Shown here piece after piece: positions 25,974-37,880 of a DNA stretch of 64,000 nt. The position numbers and the translations under genes are program-made. Every line of letters starts with the position of its first letter. Position 1 is the first letter of the stretch. Below the pieces are notes generated by a model that saw only the letters and a list, made by a program, of their open reading frames with translations, did not search any database and was not told the DNA's origin. This stretch comes from Phallusia mammillata (taxonomy: Eukaryota > Chordata > Ascidiacea > Phlebobranchia > Ascidiidae). The stretch covers positions 1 to 64,000 of the forward strand of contig QLIY01000890.1 of assembly GCA_003260075.1 (NCBI GenBank), in the 5' to 3' direction.

Positions 25974-28308
25974 GTCCACACATTTAACCCATGTCAATTA
26001 ATCAATTTTACAAAACAACAACCTGTTTTTTTGAAAAAATATCCATTTGGTTAATTTAAAAAAAACTATAAATGTTTTAAAGACTATATATAGTTTATTC
26101 TCCTGAAAAAATTATATTTATTAGTAAAATAAGAATAAGCCACAGGTTTGGTATGGATAAGGCATCCAGTACATTAGATTAAACTGTAAAAAAATCTACA
26201 TAACATGTAGCACTTAAGCTACAGAATTATCTAATTGACAAAAAATCTCCTTTAGAAGAAAAATGGACAGGTATAAAACAAGGCAACTGTGTAATGATTT
26301 ATAACATGTATATATAACATTTACAGGTAATTCATTTTCAGATGTATTTACTTAACAAAATGCAAAACCAAAAACATATATATAGCAAAATGTGCCACAA
26401 AAGTTTTTAAACAGACTGAACAGTGAACATCAATTTATTACAAACAGAATTTTTTTAGTGCATTAGTGTGTAATAGGCAACTACATGCCAATTTTAAATT
26501 CTAATCTCTGTAACAGAAACCAATAACTGCGGAAATTGGAGTTTCAAGTTACATGGAAAAGTAGCTACAGGTGGTATGAGATGAAAAGATATGGAAATTG
26601 CAGCTTGTTGCCATTAGGCAGAAGATACAAGTTTTTAAAAAATATAACAAAGTAAACCTGGTTCAAATTAAGCAATATGCTAAAATTAATTTCTCACTGA
26701 GCAGTCAGAATTTTGACACAAAAATTTTACACATCAATGTCAAATATTAGAGCCTAAAAAGCGGTAGAATGTAAAAATAATGCAAACAACACACACATAA
26801 ATGTTACACTATTTAGGATCATTTTATATCAGAACCTTGTAAATTTCTGTTGGTTGTAGTTGTACATTCAGTTTTTACACAAAACATATTTTAATCTGTG
26901 CATAAATCAGGTAAATTCAAAAGTTCTAAATAAAAAGCAGTATGCTGTTGCTGCTAGTTAACATTTCACAAAAACAATAAAGTAAACAATGTGGAGTAGA
27001 ATACAAGGTAAGTTTCCAGAAACTAAGCTGGGAAACAAAGGTAAATTAACGATTTTTAAAGTTACATTTACATCACAAATTTACACAGCTATGCACCTTA
27101 GCTCAACACAATAAACTTACAATTAGATATAACATAACACAAACACTACGCAGGCATCGCACGTTTCTTATTTTTTAATGATGACCTTGTTTTTAATACT
27201 ATTTTCGCTAGCGCATTACATCGACCATTTCTCAATTAAAAGAATCATTCACATCACATACAAACGGTTTCAATTACAATTTATAATGAACCATAACCCA
27301 CACAACTACAGACAGTTTTGTCAAGGTAAAGCTAAGATAAAAACGTAACAAACTTAATTTCTTGAGGTAAATAACGAGCTCTTCACACTCCACCGCTACA
27401 TCGCTATCGAAGTTTGCACGAAAAACGTTGCTCCAAAAATAATTTCGAGAAGAACTGTGACCTTTTCTCGTTGTGACGTCACAGTTGGATGGAATGTTGC
27501 GGGCGAAAACAAACAACATGTGACTCTGCCCACTAGATAGCGTCGTTTTCGCAAGGCACTTACCAAAAAGCTTCCAGAAAACGGAGGAATCCAATAATTG
27601 CGATTATTTGCCAATTTTCAAATTAAATATCTAATAATAGTTAATGTTTCTTTTTACTCAACAGAACCAACAAATGCACTTTGAGTTAGATTTGTGATTA
27701 ACAGCGCTACCCAACGGCGTTCAAACATATTTGTTTTTCTCGCTAAAATAGGTTTCTAAGTTAATTGATTGTTTGTTTAAGCATTTTACTTGTACTACCG
27801 GCAGTGGGACAGTACTAAAGTAAGTAAATAGTATTTACACCCTAAATCAACCTAAAACTTCAAACTGCGCCAAAGCAACAGTTTATTTTCTATTACTTTT
27901 CCGTTTGAGTTAATTTTTCACCTAAACTCAATAGTTCTACCTTTTTACAAAATTTGGGTCGCAGATTAAACTTTAATTGAAATTTTTTTGCAAAAATTCA
28001 GTTATTATGTAAGCAAATCAAATGTTTGTTTGTGATTTTTATAGCTTGTGGCAGTGAAACATAGACGTGGGATTAATCTTATTATCAAATGTTTAAACAT
28101 TATCTCATGACCTTTTTAACCTACTACTTACAGCAAAGGAGACATTATTTGCACCGTGACGTCACAATGAGTAATAAAACGATTTTCTAGAATTTCTAAA
28201 TAAGAGGTCGCGACCTTTTGGTGGCTCGTTTTGTGATTGTAAATACGTCACGTGATAATATGCAGCCTAACAACCAAAACGTACGAAATGAATCTGAGTT
28301 AAAATCTT

Positions 28309-28402
<94 letters not shown>

Positions 28403-29913
28403 ACTTCAAAATTTGCATCAAGTCAGACAAAAATTGGGCTTAGCCAGGCTTTATTAATTCAGGCCGGCTTTCGGGCATGTACTTCATGGTTTGGACCAGA
28501 TTCGGGCGACAATTTCAGGCCTGTCTACGAATCTGGTTCTCATACTGTTACAAAAACAAAGAAAGTAGTCATCTCAACTTTACGTGACGCTATAAAAATG
28601 CGACATTATTGTTTTTCGAATTTATCGAGACCAGAAACGTGACTAACGTCATAGAAATGTGTCGCATATTGGAACTGAATATAAAGGTATGTGTCTCGCA
28701 AAACAAGGTTGCATTGCTGGCCTCAGTATGTGTAGAATAAGATAAAAGACAGTGGTTTCTTACATATTTTTGAAAAGGTATCTTTATAAATGTTTTGAGT
28801 TGGATTAGAAGTCAAACTAGATTATATAGTTGTTTAATAAAGAGTTTGCATTAACCAACAAAAAATATTTTGATACCTAAAATTATGGTTTTAAAGTGAT
28901 AGCGCCAACAGGCCCTTTAGGTAGAGGTTCGCAATATCACAAAAAACATCATTTTCATATTTTTGGACTTCTGAGTCTGACAGTGAGTCGTGCCCCCCCC
29001 CCTATAACTTAGTTGTTTAATAATGAGTTTGCATTAGCAAAAAATGTTTTGATGCCTAAAATTATGGTTTTAAAATCCATTGATGTGATAGCGCCAACAG
29101 GCCCTTTAGTTAGAGGTTCGCAATATCACAAAAAAATACCAATTTCACATTTTTGGGCTTTTGAGTCTGACAGTGAGTCGTGTGGTGCAAAAATAAAAAA
29201 AAATAAAAAAAAATCGTTTATTCAGATGGTCATTTATGTACAGCATTAAAGGCTGAACAAGGTTTCTCCAAATAAACTTATTTTTCATTTAGTTGCGTAA
29301 AAAATAGTAATTTCATGTTTAGTTTTAAATTTTTCACTGTATCTTTGCAATGATGAACCTACGTTGGTGGTGTATTCTGTTTTTTAATCTTCAATGCATT
29401 AATCGATTTCAAGCAAAAAGTAAATAAATTGTTTTTAAATCATGACGTTATTTTGTGTCCCCCCCCCCAAAGCAAAACACTCATGAACGGTGCAATTTAA
29501 AATAGAACTTGGGTACTTCACGAGTTTTTTATTTATATTGGCTGTTTTTACCTAATGTAAAGGGTGCACGCCAACTCTTTCACAAGTAATTGAAAATGCG
29601 GTAAACATTTGGTCTAACTACGAGCTACAAATATAGTGCATAAGTCGGACGGGGCTTATTAAGTTTAAATGAAACGGCGTTAATTCGGTCCTGACTTCAC
29701 TCACGATCAAATACAACTTATATCGTAATTTCACTTTAGGAAATCTATGTTTCAGGCCTAATTCAGGCATTAAAAAATAAATACATATGAGTGGGGTTTT
29801 GGACATGTACTTTCGGGTTAGGGTCCTAACTTCGACCGCCCTTACATTTAAACTGCATCAAGATTTGCTTTTGCACTTACAAGTAACAACCCTGTGTATA
29901 TATTGGTCACCAG
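25974..29913. other. Intergenic region between two divergent membrane-protein genes
   Basis: No coding exon was recognised, although the missing first exon of the lectin receptor should lie here or nearby. CRE octamers TGACGTCA occur at 27474 and 28157, in the likely shared promoter space. C runs are at 28311-28401 (91 bases), 28993-29002 and 29459-29468. The middle one joins a 176-base segment (28816-28992) to its near copy (29003-29180). The proline-only open frames across the 91-base run are artefacts of the homopolymer. Confidence 0.5.
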
Positions 29914-32900
29914 ATTGCAGTTCAACTCTAACTGCATGGAAGGATGTCGTTTATACGTTGTCAGATGATCTTGCTGATGCAAACACTGCACAGAGAAATT
30001 GTTTAGAACTCGGAGGTCATCTTGCTGATGTCAAGCATGAAGCGATTAATAAAACACTTGTACAGCTTATGACAGAAAAATATATTAAAGGTTTGGTTTC
30101 AAAAACTTTTAGTAAACCTCATTACGTTAAAGTTGTATGTGAGACATTGCATTTAGTTATCACAGTGATGGACGAATTTTCGACGAATTTCTCACTTATT
30201 AACAATCAAATAATTTTAATTTCCTTACCATTATATTACATAGTAGATTCTAAACTATAGCTACAAAGATCATTTCAAATTGGGTGTTTTATCAACTTTA
30301 CAGCTTTTTTGTCGGCTAAAGTGTTTGTTTAGGCTCTAAACCACATGAACAAATTAAAGTAAGTTCCTCCCCGGTTGAGAACCACAGGTTTTTTATTCAC
30401 TTAAATAGTTGGTACATCCTACGTGATTGCTATACGTTGCGAGTAGATTAAGTTCAAAAAAGGTTGAAGAACGTGTACATTAAAGCCGTTTGAGCGTACG
30501 ATTATGTACATGTATATTTCGTCAACACCACTTGGACAAAAACCTAATAATACAAATGAATTAACCCAATCTGTATTTTTGTCAAGACTTTAAAAGGGTT
30601 TGGATTTATCACACCGTCAACTATGCTTATTATTTTTCCTACATCTACTCATTTAATAAGAACGAGCTAGTGTCAGACAACAATGGACGATATAATATTA
30701 ACAACAATATTGGTGAACTTTCGTATGTGGATCTTTATGAAAGGTTGGTCATAGTTTGATATTTTCTTGCGTTTATTCTGAACAGCTTTCCACATCACAA
30801 TTTTTTTACGTAAACATGTTGTTATAAAACTTATTGGGTCATATATTAAACAATAAGATTAGATTTGAGTTCAGCATCAAAATTATGTTTTTGCTGCAGC
30901 AAGAATAACCAAACTGACTTGGAGATTCTGTTCTGTAAATACGACCACGATTCAATGGTGACTTACCCCTGGGTGTTTACTACAAAAGAAAAATGTCCTG
31001 TAACAAAAAATAGAAAAAGTAAATAATGCAACAGGAGTGTATTTACTTGTATCCTTCAGAAACAAATTGTGCTTTTAGAATTTATATTATAGTGGTCTTT
31101 TAGCTTTTTTGTCTTTTATTTGTGTAGTTTTGTAAAATTTATTCGTACCTTTTATGTACAAGGCCTGATGACAGAAGTAAATCGAAATGTGGTAACTGAT
31201 ATAAAATTAATTAACAAGTAAAATTAACAAGTTTTTCACGTATTCAACTGTTTTTCAACAAACAATCGAAATCAGACTATCTTTTACACGTTACAACCTA
31301 CCTCACTTTCTCAGCTTTGGCGTTTCTTACCCACAAGGGTTTCATGTACTCCTGGGTAACAACTCCATCTTATTTTAGCGTTTAACACATGAAACAAAAC
31401 TGAATTATATCCTATGAAATCAACCGTTTTTCAGATTACATACCTGGATTTACGATGTTCGCGCCACCGAAGTCTTCACCTGGTTACAAACAAGTTTTCG
31501 TGTACAACGCGCCAGTGACGCCCATGACCATTTTTTCGGACATTCAAAGGAGTAATATTAGTCATATAGTCGACACATTCTTTGTCCCAGGTAAATATGA
31601 AAACTTTTTATGAGTTTATTTTAAAATACTGAAGTGTTTTAATAGTTACCATTTGAACAATAACTTTTGCAAATCAGTATTAAAATATGACATCGTTTTG
31701 TTTCCAGACATTAACGTTTTGATTGGAGCTCGCTTCAACACGTCACGGAACACGTGGTACTGGAGCGACCAATCAAAAGCCGACATTCCCATCTCAGGCT
31801 TGAACATGTGCAAACAAAGAGCGTTGCATTATGGGGTCGATTGGGAGCCAACCAACAAAAAATGTTCCGGCGACCCAAGCTACTACGCTTGTCAGGCTAA
31901 ATGTAAATTATAATGACCTCGTGTTGATGCCTGATGTGCGAACTAAAGATCTTTTTTGTTGTAGTGACGTCATCTGTGAAGTCATCATCTTGTCATCCGT
32001 GGCATGCGGTGGTGCAATGGTCGGGGCTTTCCCAAGTTATTGATCAATACGAGTTGACCGCAACGGTAATGTATATGTTATACTTGAACTTTACCTTAAT
32101 TTGAACTTTCTTTTGAATGCTTAAAATTCAGGTTAGGATTGAGCTTTTCAACCCCCCCCCCTTTCCCAAGTTATTGATCAATACGAGTTGACCGCAACGG
32201 TAATGTATAAGTTATACTTGAACTTTACCTTAATTTGAACTTCCTTTTGAATGCTTAAAATTCAGGTTAGGATTGAGCTTTTCAGTCACCACGTTGCCAC
32301 AGCACCTTATAACCAATCATCAGTATTGCTCACCAATCTATCACCCAACATTTACGTTCTTAAGGTGAGTGTCTTCCCCATAGTTTAAATGTCTGACAGA
32401 AACGATAGTTGATTAAGAAAAGTCTGAACAAAGAAGTATAGACCAGCGTTTTTATTTAAATATCAGGTACATTAGAAAAGGTTTTATAATAAGTTTGATC
32501 AATATCAAAACTTTAAGAGAATGTGCAGTGAAAGCACTTTATCAAAATTTATTGACTGGTATTTACCACCAAAAATTTCTCTTAAAGTTTGGGTTTCGTT
32601 ACCCTGTTTTGCTTTGATTTATCTAAAAAAAACTACAAAGCCAAACTTTTGCATTTTTTCACAGCTTATTGTGGATTTGTCTGGATGCAGCAATGCTTCA
32701 GTTACATTAACTTCAACCTTTTCAGTTTATCCCTGGGCTAATTGCACCTCAGGTACGAACACGTTAACTCTTTATTTTTCTACGCTCGAGAAACACTTGT
32801 TTGGAAATGGTCGATTCTGCTTATTGGACACAAAAATTATAAATTTAGAACAAGAGTCGTCAAACTTATGGACAACGTGCCAAAAATCTCTGAGATTGAC

Positions 32901-34341
32901 TAGCATAGCTACCAAAACGTACAAGCCCAAATGTAGGAAAAAAGCTGTAGGAAAGACACCCAAAATAGTTACTCAAAATTTAGCAATTTAAACTTGAATG
33001 TAAAATTCGTCCAAACCAATGGCAGTTCTCCACGCGTGAGGGCTCGAGTTCATTAACCAATGTGAACCGTACGATTAAGACCCGCATAAGGCACGCAAGT
33101 TGGTGGAATTACGACAAAATGAGCCCGAGCGTGACGTCAGGCCCGAATGAAGTCAGTTTATTTAAACCGAAGCCGACCTAACTTAGAAGCAAGGTCGCTT
33201 ACTTTAGTTTTGTGCCCCTGGTTTCAAAATTGTTGGTTTAAGATATCTGTGGCTGTAACGTTCACAAAATTACAACTGGTGTAGATTGTTGCAATAATCA
33301 AAAGACCGAGTGGAAGTATGTAACAAAACTTTATTTTTGTGCAGGAAATGATCAAATCTTTTCATCGAGTCAACGCGATGGGATTATTGTGGGGTGCGTC
33401 GTTGGGTTTTCAATTCTCTTTATTCTGCTTCTCTTTGCTATCGGTTTCAGGAGAAACAAAAGGTACAATTATGTATGAGATCATAACACACTTGTTGCAG
33501 ACTTTAATGATTAAAACACAGAGACAAAGAACGTCATTATAACGTAACGATTTATTATTTCTTTTGCAAATTTAAAGGAGTGTTCAAATACTTTTTTGAT
33601 TATAAAGCATCCAACTGTTTGCAATCATGTATTGACTGTTTTCAATTTTTCTGGTAGTTATACTTTTGGCGATAAGAAACAAGACTTTTTATTTTGCAGA
33701 AGTGTCAAACGGTCGAATAAGGAAGTTGTGACGAACGAACAAATTCAGAGCATCAATCCAAACTCAATACGTTTCCCTACATTATATGAACTTCCAACAT
33801 ATGCTGAGAGTGGGGCGATCTACACACAAACAGGTTTGTGTTAATTTCAGTCACTTCAGCATTTTTCTTTTATTAAACTCGAAATAACTAACTGTCAGAC
33901 AAGGCTTGCCCCAAAAAATTATTGCACAAAAGCCGAAAAAAGGTTTCATACTTCCAAAAATGCCCTGTTTCCAGTGGTGGTATTTAATTTTTTGTCAGCT
34001 GGTTCTATCACAAAAGTCATATTTTTAGTCGGTTCTTTTACAAAAAGTTTACTGACAGTAACCAGTAATTGCTAACCGATTTGCTGATGTCACAAAATTT
34101 CATGAGACGGTTCTGTAGAACCTGTGCGAACCGGATGAATCCCACCACTGCCTGTTTCTGTGTCTTTGATGCAAATGTTGCTTCTGAATCTTCAATGTTA
34201 TGTGCAAAATCAAAATGCAATGCAGTATTTAATTCAGATTCTCCCCATGGATCATATCTCCAGCCAATCCCGATGAAGGATTATGTCAATACTGAATCTA
34301 CAAGGAAAACAGACTTCCAAGCATCAGTGTATGAACCTTAA
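29914..34341 (+). CDS. C-type-lectin / fibronectin III type I receptor, 5' end missing
   Basis: I infer eleven exons: 29914-30090, 30587-30743, 30900-31018, 31435-31590, 31708-31902, 31965-32065, 32266-32364, 32665-32752, 33345-33462, 33700-33833 and 34226-34341. Phases agree throughout, giving 486 residues. The first exons hold a C-type-lectin-like half (NCLELGGHLADVK, then VWIY), exon 3 a Cys-Trp-Cys stretch, and exons 4-5 a second lectin-like half (RNTWYWSDQSKAD, then YYACQAK). Exons 6-8 read as one FN3 domain (VVQWSGL, DQYEL, LLTNLSPN). Exon 9 carries a single helix (IIVGCVVGFSILFILLLFA) and exons 10-11 a tail of about 83 residues with six tyrosines, including DYVNT (YxN, a GRB2-type SH2 site) and SYLQP. 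It is probably a surface receptor that binds a ligand and signals by phosphotyrosine. The signal peptide exon was not identified. A C-run junction repeats part of exons 6-7. AATAAA at 34496. Confidence 0.8.
32014..32291. repeat. Duplicate flanks splitting FN3 exons of the lectin receptor
   Basis: The end of exon 6, its intron and the start of exon 7 (32020-32150) appear again from 32161 after C at 32152-32160, with about two substitutions. The coding model skips the redundant copy. It is the clearest case of a junction inside a gene on the plus strand. Confidence 0.8.
33972..34150. mobile_element. hAT-type MITE, 179 bp
   Basis: Ends CAGTGGTGGTATT and, from the right, CAGTGGTGGGATT. The 8-bp duplication CCTGTTTC is at 33964-33971 and 34151-34158. 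It sits in the last intron of the lectin receptor, 75 bases before the acceptor of the final exon. Smallest complete element in the window. Confidence 0.9.
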
Positions 34342-36119
34342 TACTGGATCACATGTAGTGTAAACTGTAAAGATTGTTTCGCAAACTCGTTGTAAATTTT
34401 CGATCTCAAATCGAACATATTGACCATTTGGTGATAGTAGAGACCTCTAAAAATGTTTACAATTTTATTTCGAAATTTCAGTTGTAATAAAATTAAAACA
34501 CATGTTTTTTACCAACGTGATAAAAAAACAGGCCTTTATGTGCCAGGTTATAAAAACTGACCTAAACATAACATAAACAAAGGATTTTTTGAAAACATAC
34601 CTTAAAACAAACTTACTTGAGTGTATTAAACGTACAGTTTAAGATATTTTTTGAATTTTACTCAATGGGTGGCAAAGCTCTTTGATTATTTTTATGTGTT
34701 GCTATGTTATAATAACCAATACAAATACATTCCATGAGTATCAAAAGTTGTGAGTGAATTTTTACCACAAAAGATTAGACTTGTGGTACTAAAACAAAAA
34801 TTGTTAAACCTAAACACATACTTAGCCTGCATTCCTAGTACAACCGTTTTCTAATTCAATCTAAGATTACAAACGCAACATCAAGTATCAGCTCAAAACT
34901 AAGGCTGAAGTGAAAAGAAAATACAAAATAATTTTGGTAAAGGAACCAGTCAGCCATCAAGTGTGACCAAGCTAGAAATGTTAACAAAAGAACTAACAGT
35001 TTGCCTGTTACGATGACAATAATACCAGAAGCGTTTATAGTCAGCAATACAGCGCGAATGTTTCAATTTAAAATGTTACACTAACGTAGATATTTCAAAA
35101 AAATGTAATAGTTTGGCACAGAATAAAACATACTGTTACATCTTATTTGCCAGTAATTGATGATTTCTATTGATTCCCGCTTTTCCTCACTACAACTTGT
35201 GTTGTAATCTATTGCGTTGTGTGACGTAATAATCGACTGCCAGTTTTGTGCGATAACGCAACGTGGTTTAGTTCTTTTCGTTGCTGACTTCCGTGGAGCA
35301 CGGTGTTGCGTCGGTTGAATTAGAAAAGGCTGTTTATTGTCGTGTTGACGATTATTGGTGAGTCACTTTGTACATATGTGTTTAATGTCTGCCCAAGTGT
35401 GAATTATTATGATGAATGCGAACTTAACTGCAATGACCTAGAATGTCATTCGCTTTGTATTAGTTGCACTGTACGTGTTGTTGGGTTTAGACAAGGTGCT
35501 TAAGTTGCATTTTATTTACGCAGTATTCCTGTTTTCTCCTCACGTGAAGCGTGACTTATTCCTGTACTGCCGCCCAACACATCTTGGTAAGGACTGTATG
35601 TGACGTCATAAAGGATCATTGTGTTGATACATGTTATTGTATGTTTAGGTGTGTACCAGTAATTGATGTGAGTTGAATACTCTTGCTATTTACTCTCTCC
35701 GGTTACCACAACAGTTGGTAAGATTTGTGCTATATTTCTGCATTTAAAGCGCAGTGTGTTAATGTCATGCTTTATGCAGAAACCGTTTCCTATTCGTTTT
35801 CCATCTTCTCTTACCGTCCTCTTTGTCCTGCATTCAAAAAAATCGCCTAATAAGATCAGCAAAACACCTATCTGTGTGAACTGCTTGTTGCAGGCTATTA
35901 GGAATCGCGTTTCAATTCTCTTCTCGTCTGACGTTCCGCGCTATAACCGGAGCGCGTTCACGGGACGTTACACATACACCGAATAAGTACAATGCACAGA
36001 CTCGTAGTGATAAAACCTTTGAAATGGATGGCCCTAGTTCTTTTATGGTCTACTGCACTTAACCAGACGTGTTTTCAGAGGCAAGTGATATCGCTTAAGT
36101 TGCAATGAAATATTTTTAG
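34342..36119. other. Intergenic region before the small-gene cluster
   Basis: No coding exon recognised. A segment near 34930-35025 (GTGTGACCAAG ... TTTGCCTGTTACGATG) recurs diverged near 44795-44860 and 60860-60910. A good donor (ATTATTG followed by GTGAGT) at about 35357 and a CRE octamer at 35601 hint at a non-coding first exon or promoter. 36010-36119 is homologous to 60965-61080, so it belongs to the repeated cassette described below. Confidence 0.4.
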
Positions 36120-36191
36120 TTGGAGTTTGATTACTGCACGATTAGGAGGTACATTTGAACAACTTTTTATCAAGGCAAAATTTTATTACAG
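36120..36191 (+). other. Probable non-coding leader exon of the small gene at 36389
   Basis: A leader sequence with TACTGCACGATTAG ends in a strong donor (ATTACAG, then GTAAGT). The next acceptor (TTTTTTGACAG) lies three bases before the ATG. Very similar leaders precede the small genes at 43268 and 48413, and an orphan copy lies at about 61085-61164. The 5' border is a guess. Confidence 0.5.
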
Positions 36192-36388
36192 GTAAGTTAA
36201 CAAACAAAAATTAGGCGAAATTAGTAGAGGAATATGATATTCTTTTTGCTTTGTTTAACGCAAGACCAGTAACGTTTCTAGTTAGCTTTCAGGCACATTG
36301 TTTGTTAAATTTGTAATTACTGTTTGTACACATTGGTATTTTTAAACCTTAGCGCTAATGTAATTGAATTATACGTTTTTTGACAGAA

Positions 36389-36640
36389 ATGACGTCATGC
36401 ACTGATGATCCTATATGTCAGTATTTTGTACTTGTTGGTTTACTTTGGAATATTCTTAATGCAGTTTCTTTCTTGTTGACGCTGAGCTGCGGATCTCCAG
36501 AGAACGAATGTTGCTGTTTTGGAAAACCTGCGTATTCATTGTTTTGTTTTCTGGGTGGATCGCCAGGAATTAAAGTTGCAATGTACCTGAGAATGTTTTG
36601 GAATTGCATACAAAAAGAAACTGAAAATAGTTCGGAGTAG
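36389..36640 (+). CDS. Small two-helix DUF1294-like protein, copy 1
   Basis: An 83-residue open frame with ATG three bases after a splice acceptor. Residues about 11-32 form a hydrophobic helix (FVLVGLLWNILNAVSFLL). A cysteine-rich loop (NECCCFGKP) follows, then a second helix starting at YSLFCFLGGSPG, and a short basic-polar end. The GGSPG motif and its hydrophobic context match the core of DUF1294 proteins, whose function is unknown; the usual third and fourth helices are missing. It was chosen over the longer frame because that one starts with TTG inside the intron. Four paralogues follow in the same orientation. The C-terminus ends ENSSE rather than the -SLV seen in copies 4 and 5. ATTAAA follows at about 36695. 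Confidence 0.75.
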   Translation: MTSCTDDPICQYFVLVGLLWNILNAVSFLLTLSCGSPENECCCFGKPAYSLFCFLGGSPGIKVAMYLRMFWNCIQKETENSSE

Positions 36641-36679
36641 TTTGGTGCTTTGTGTGTGTTTAAACCTATACGATGTAAA

Positions 36680-36927
36680 TATTTTGTAATACATTAAAGT
36701 TCTAGTTGTTTAACCCAAAGTGTGCGTTTAATTAATTGTCTCACAGTATAATTATAAAAGTGATGAACTAGGTCCACATAACTTAAATGGATTGAAACCC
36801 CCCCCCCAAATATTTTGTAATACATTAAAGTTCTAGTTGTTTAACCCAAAGTGTGGGTTTAATTAATTGTCTCACAGTATAATTATAAAAGTGATGAACT
36901 AGTTCCACGTAACTTAAATGGATTGAA
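36680..36927. repeat. Duplicate flanks around a C run, 3' tail of copy 1
   Basis: About 118 bases at 36680-36797 recur at 36808-36927 across C at 36798-36807, with scattered substitutions. The coding region is not affected. Confidence 0.75.
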
Positions 36928-36949
36928 GGGCAGAAAGCCCATCATGCAC

Positions 36950-37130
36950 GAGTTTTTTATAGTTTAGTGCCTGAACCGATATGATGTACATATTTTGTAA
37001 CATATTAAAGTTCTAGTTGTTAAACCCGATGTGTGCGTTCTATTATTTATCTCTGAATATGTTCACAAAAGTAATAAACTACAGAACGTAAAAAGTTTAA
37101 AGGCGAATAAGCCGTAATGTGTGAGAGAGT
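36950..37130. repeat. Orphan 3' tail of a small gene
   Basis: This stretch repeats the 3' region of the small genes (GATGTACATATTTTGTAA ... ATTAAAGTTCTAGTTGTTAA ... GTGTGCGTT) but no coding frame precedes it. It is more diverged than the C-run copies, so it is probably a real remnant of a deleted gene copy. Confidence 0.45.
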
Positions 37131-37552
37131 TTCAAAGAAGTAGCAGGGAGTGTTCAACTAGACATGACTTCAAACATAACTGACAGTGTCTTTCAGTCAG
37201 GAAACAAAATGATGTTGTTTTAGTATTGCACCACCATTTTTAACCAGTTTTAAGACAAGAAAGTAAGAAAAATAAAGAATATGACAAGAGAACTTCATCG
37301 CTATCTTATGGCGGTAACTTGTGGAGATTTTTGGAGAGTTTTGTTTGTCCAGGTATGTTTGAACTAAAAGGGCCATAAAACATCACCAACGTCCCAACTC
37401 CAGTCGTTTTTACTCACAATACGCTAATTATGCGCACCTAGCATTTCAATGTTGCGCAGCTATCTCCGGCTTGGTGATTGTTTTAGTGCAATTTTGTCGC
37501 TGGTTTGTTCTTTCACTAAACGAAATAAACTCAACTCAACACAAAGCCAGAT

Positions 37553-37880
37553 TTGCAAATCAGTCAGGCGTTCTATGGCGAAACCAAAGTCTCGAACAAG
37601 GGTAATTCCCAGCAACGCAAGATGTGATCTTTTTCAGTCAATTGTAAATCTGTTTTCATTGTAAACATCCAGGCCTTCAGTATTGAGCGTTTGGCCTATT
37701 GTATGTAGCCTATACAATCCATTACTATAGGTGTTATTGCTTTAGTGCAAGAGAAGGATATCAAGCTAAAGTCTGGTTTACTTTTGTCGAGGCTCTAACT
37801 TTTTGATATTCGATCTTCAACAAAAGTACATTGGTTAGGAAAGCTACAAGGAATGTAAGAGAAACTGCAGATACTTATTT
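37553..37880. repeat. Dispersed segmental repeat A
   Basis: A segment with GGCGAAACCAAAG, a TTTTTCAGTCAATTGTAAAT stretch and GTACATTGGTTAGGAAAGCT recurs at about 42040-42320, 44915-45200 and 57640-57910 with 10-25 percent apparent divergence. It lies between small genes and is part of the repeated cassette of this region. A B-box-like GGCTCGAATCCC follows at 37927, without a convincing tRNA fold. Confidence 0.6.

Noticed and set aside
27274-27614. Overlapping minus-strand open frames near the start of the cysteine-rich gene
   Set aside because: No splice site, signal peptide or domain fits, and the inferred first exon at 25973 already has a good start and signal sequence.
28218-28642. Long proline-only open frames
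   Set aside because: They are produced by a 91-base C run, which is probably gap filler or a homopolymer, and have no coding context.
30350-30385. Sequence like a hAT right end (GGTTGAGAACCACAGG)
   Set aside because: No partner terminus or target duplication was found; possibly a truncated element.
36418-36609. Minus-strand frames opposite the small genes
   Set aside because: They are antisense shadows of the conserved plus-strand frames; similar shadows occur at 43297 and 48433.
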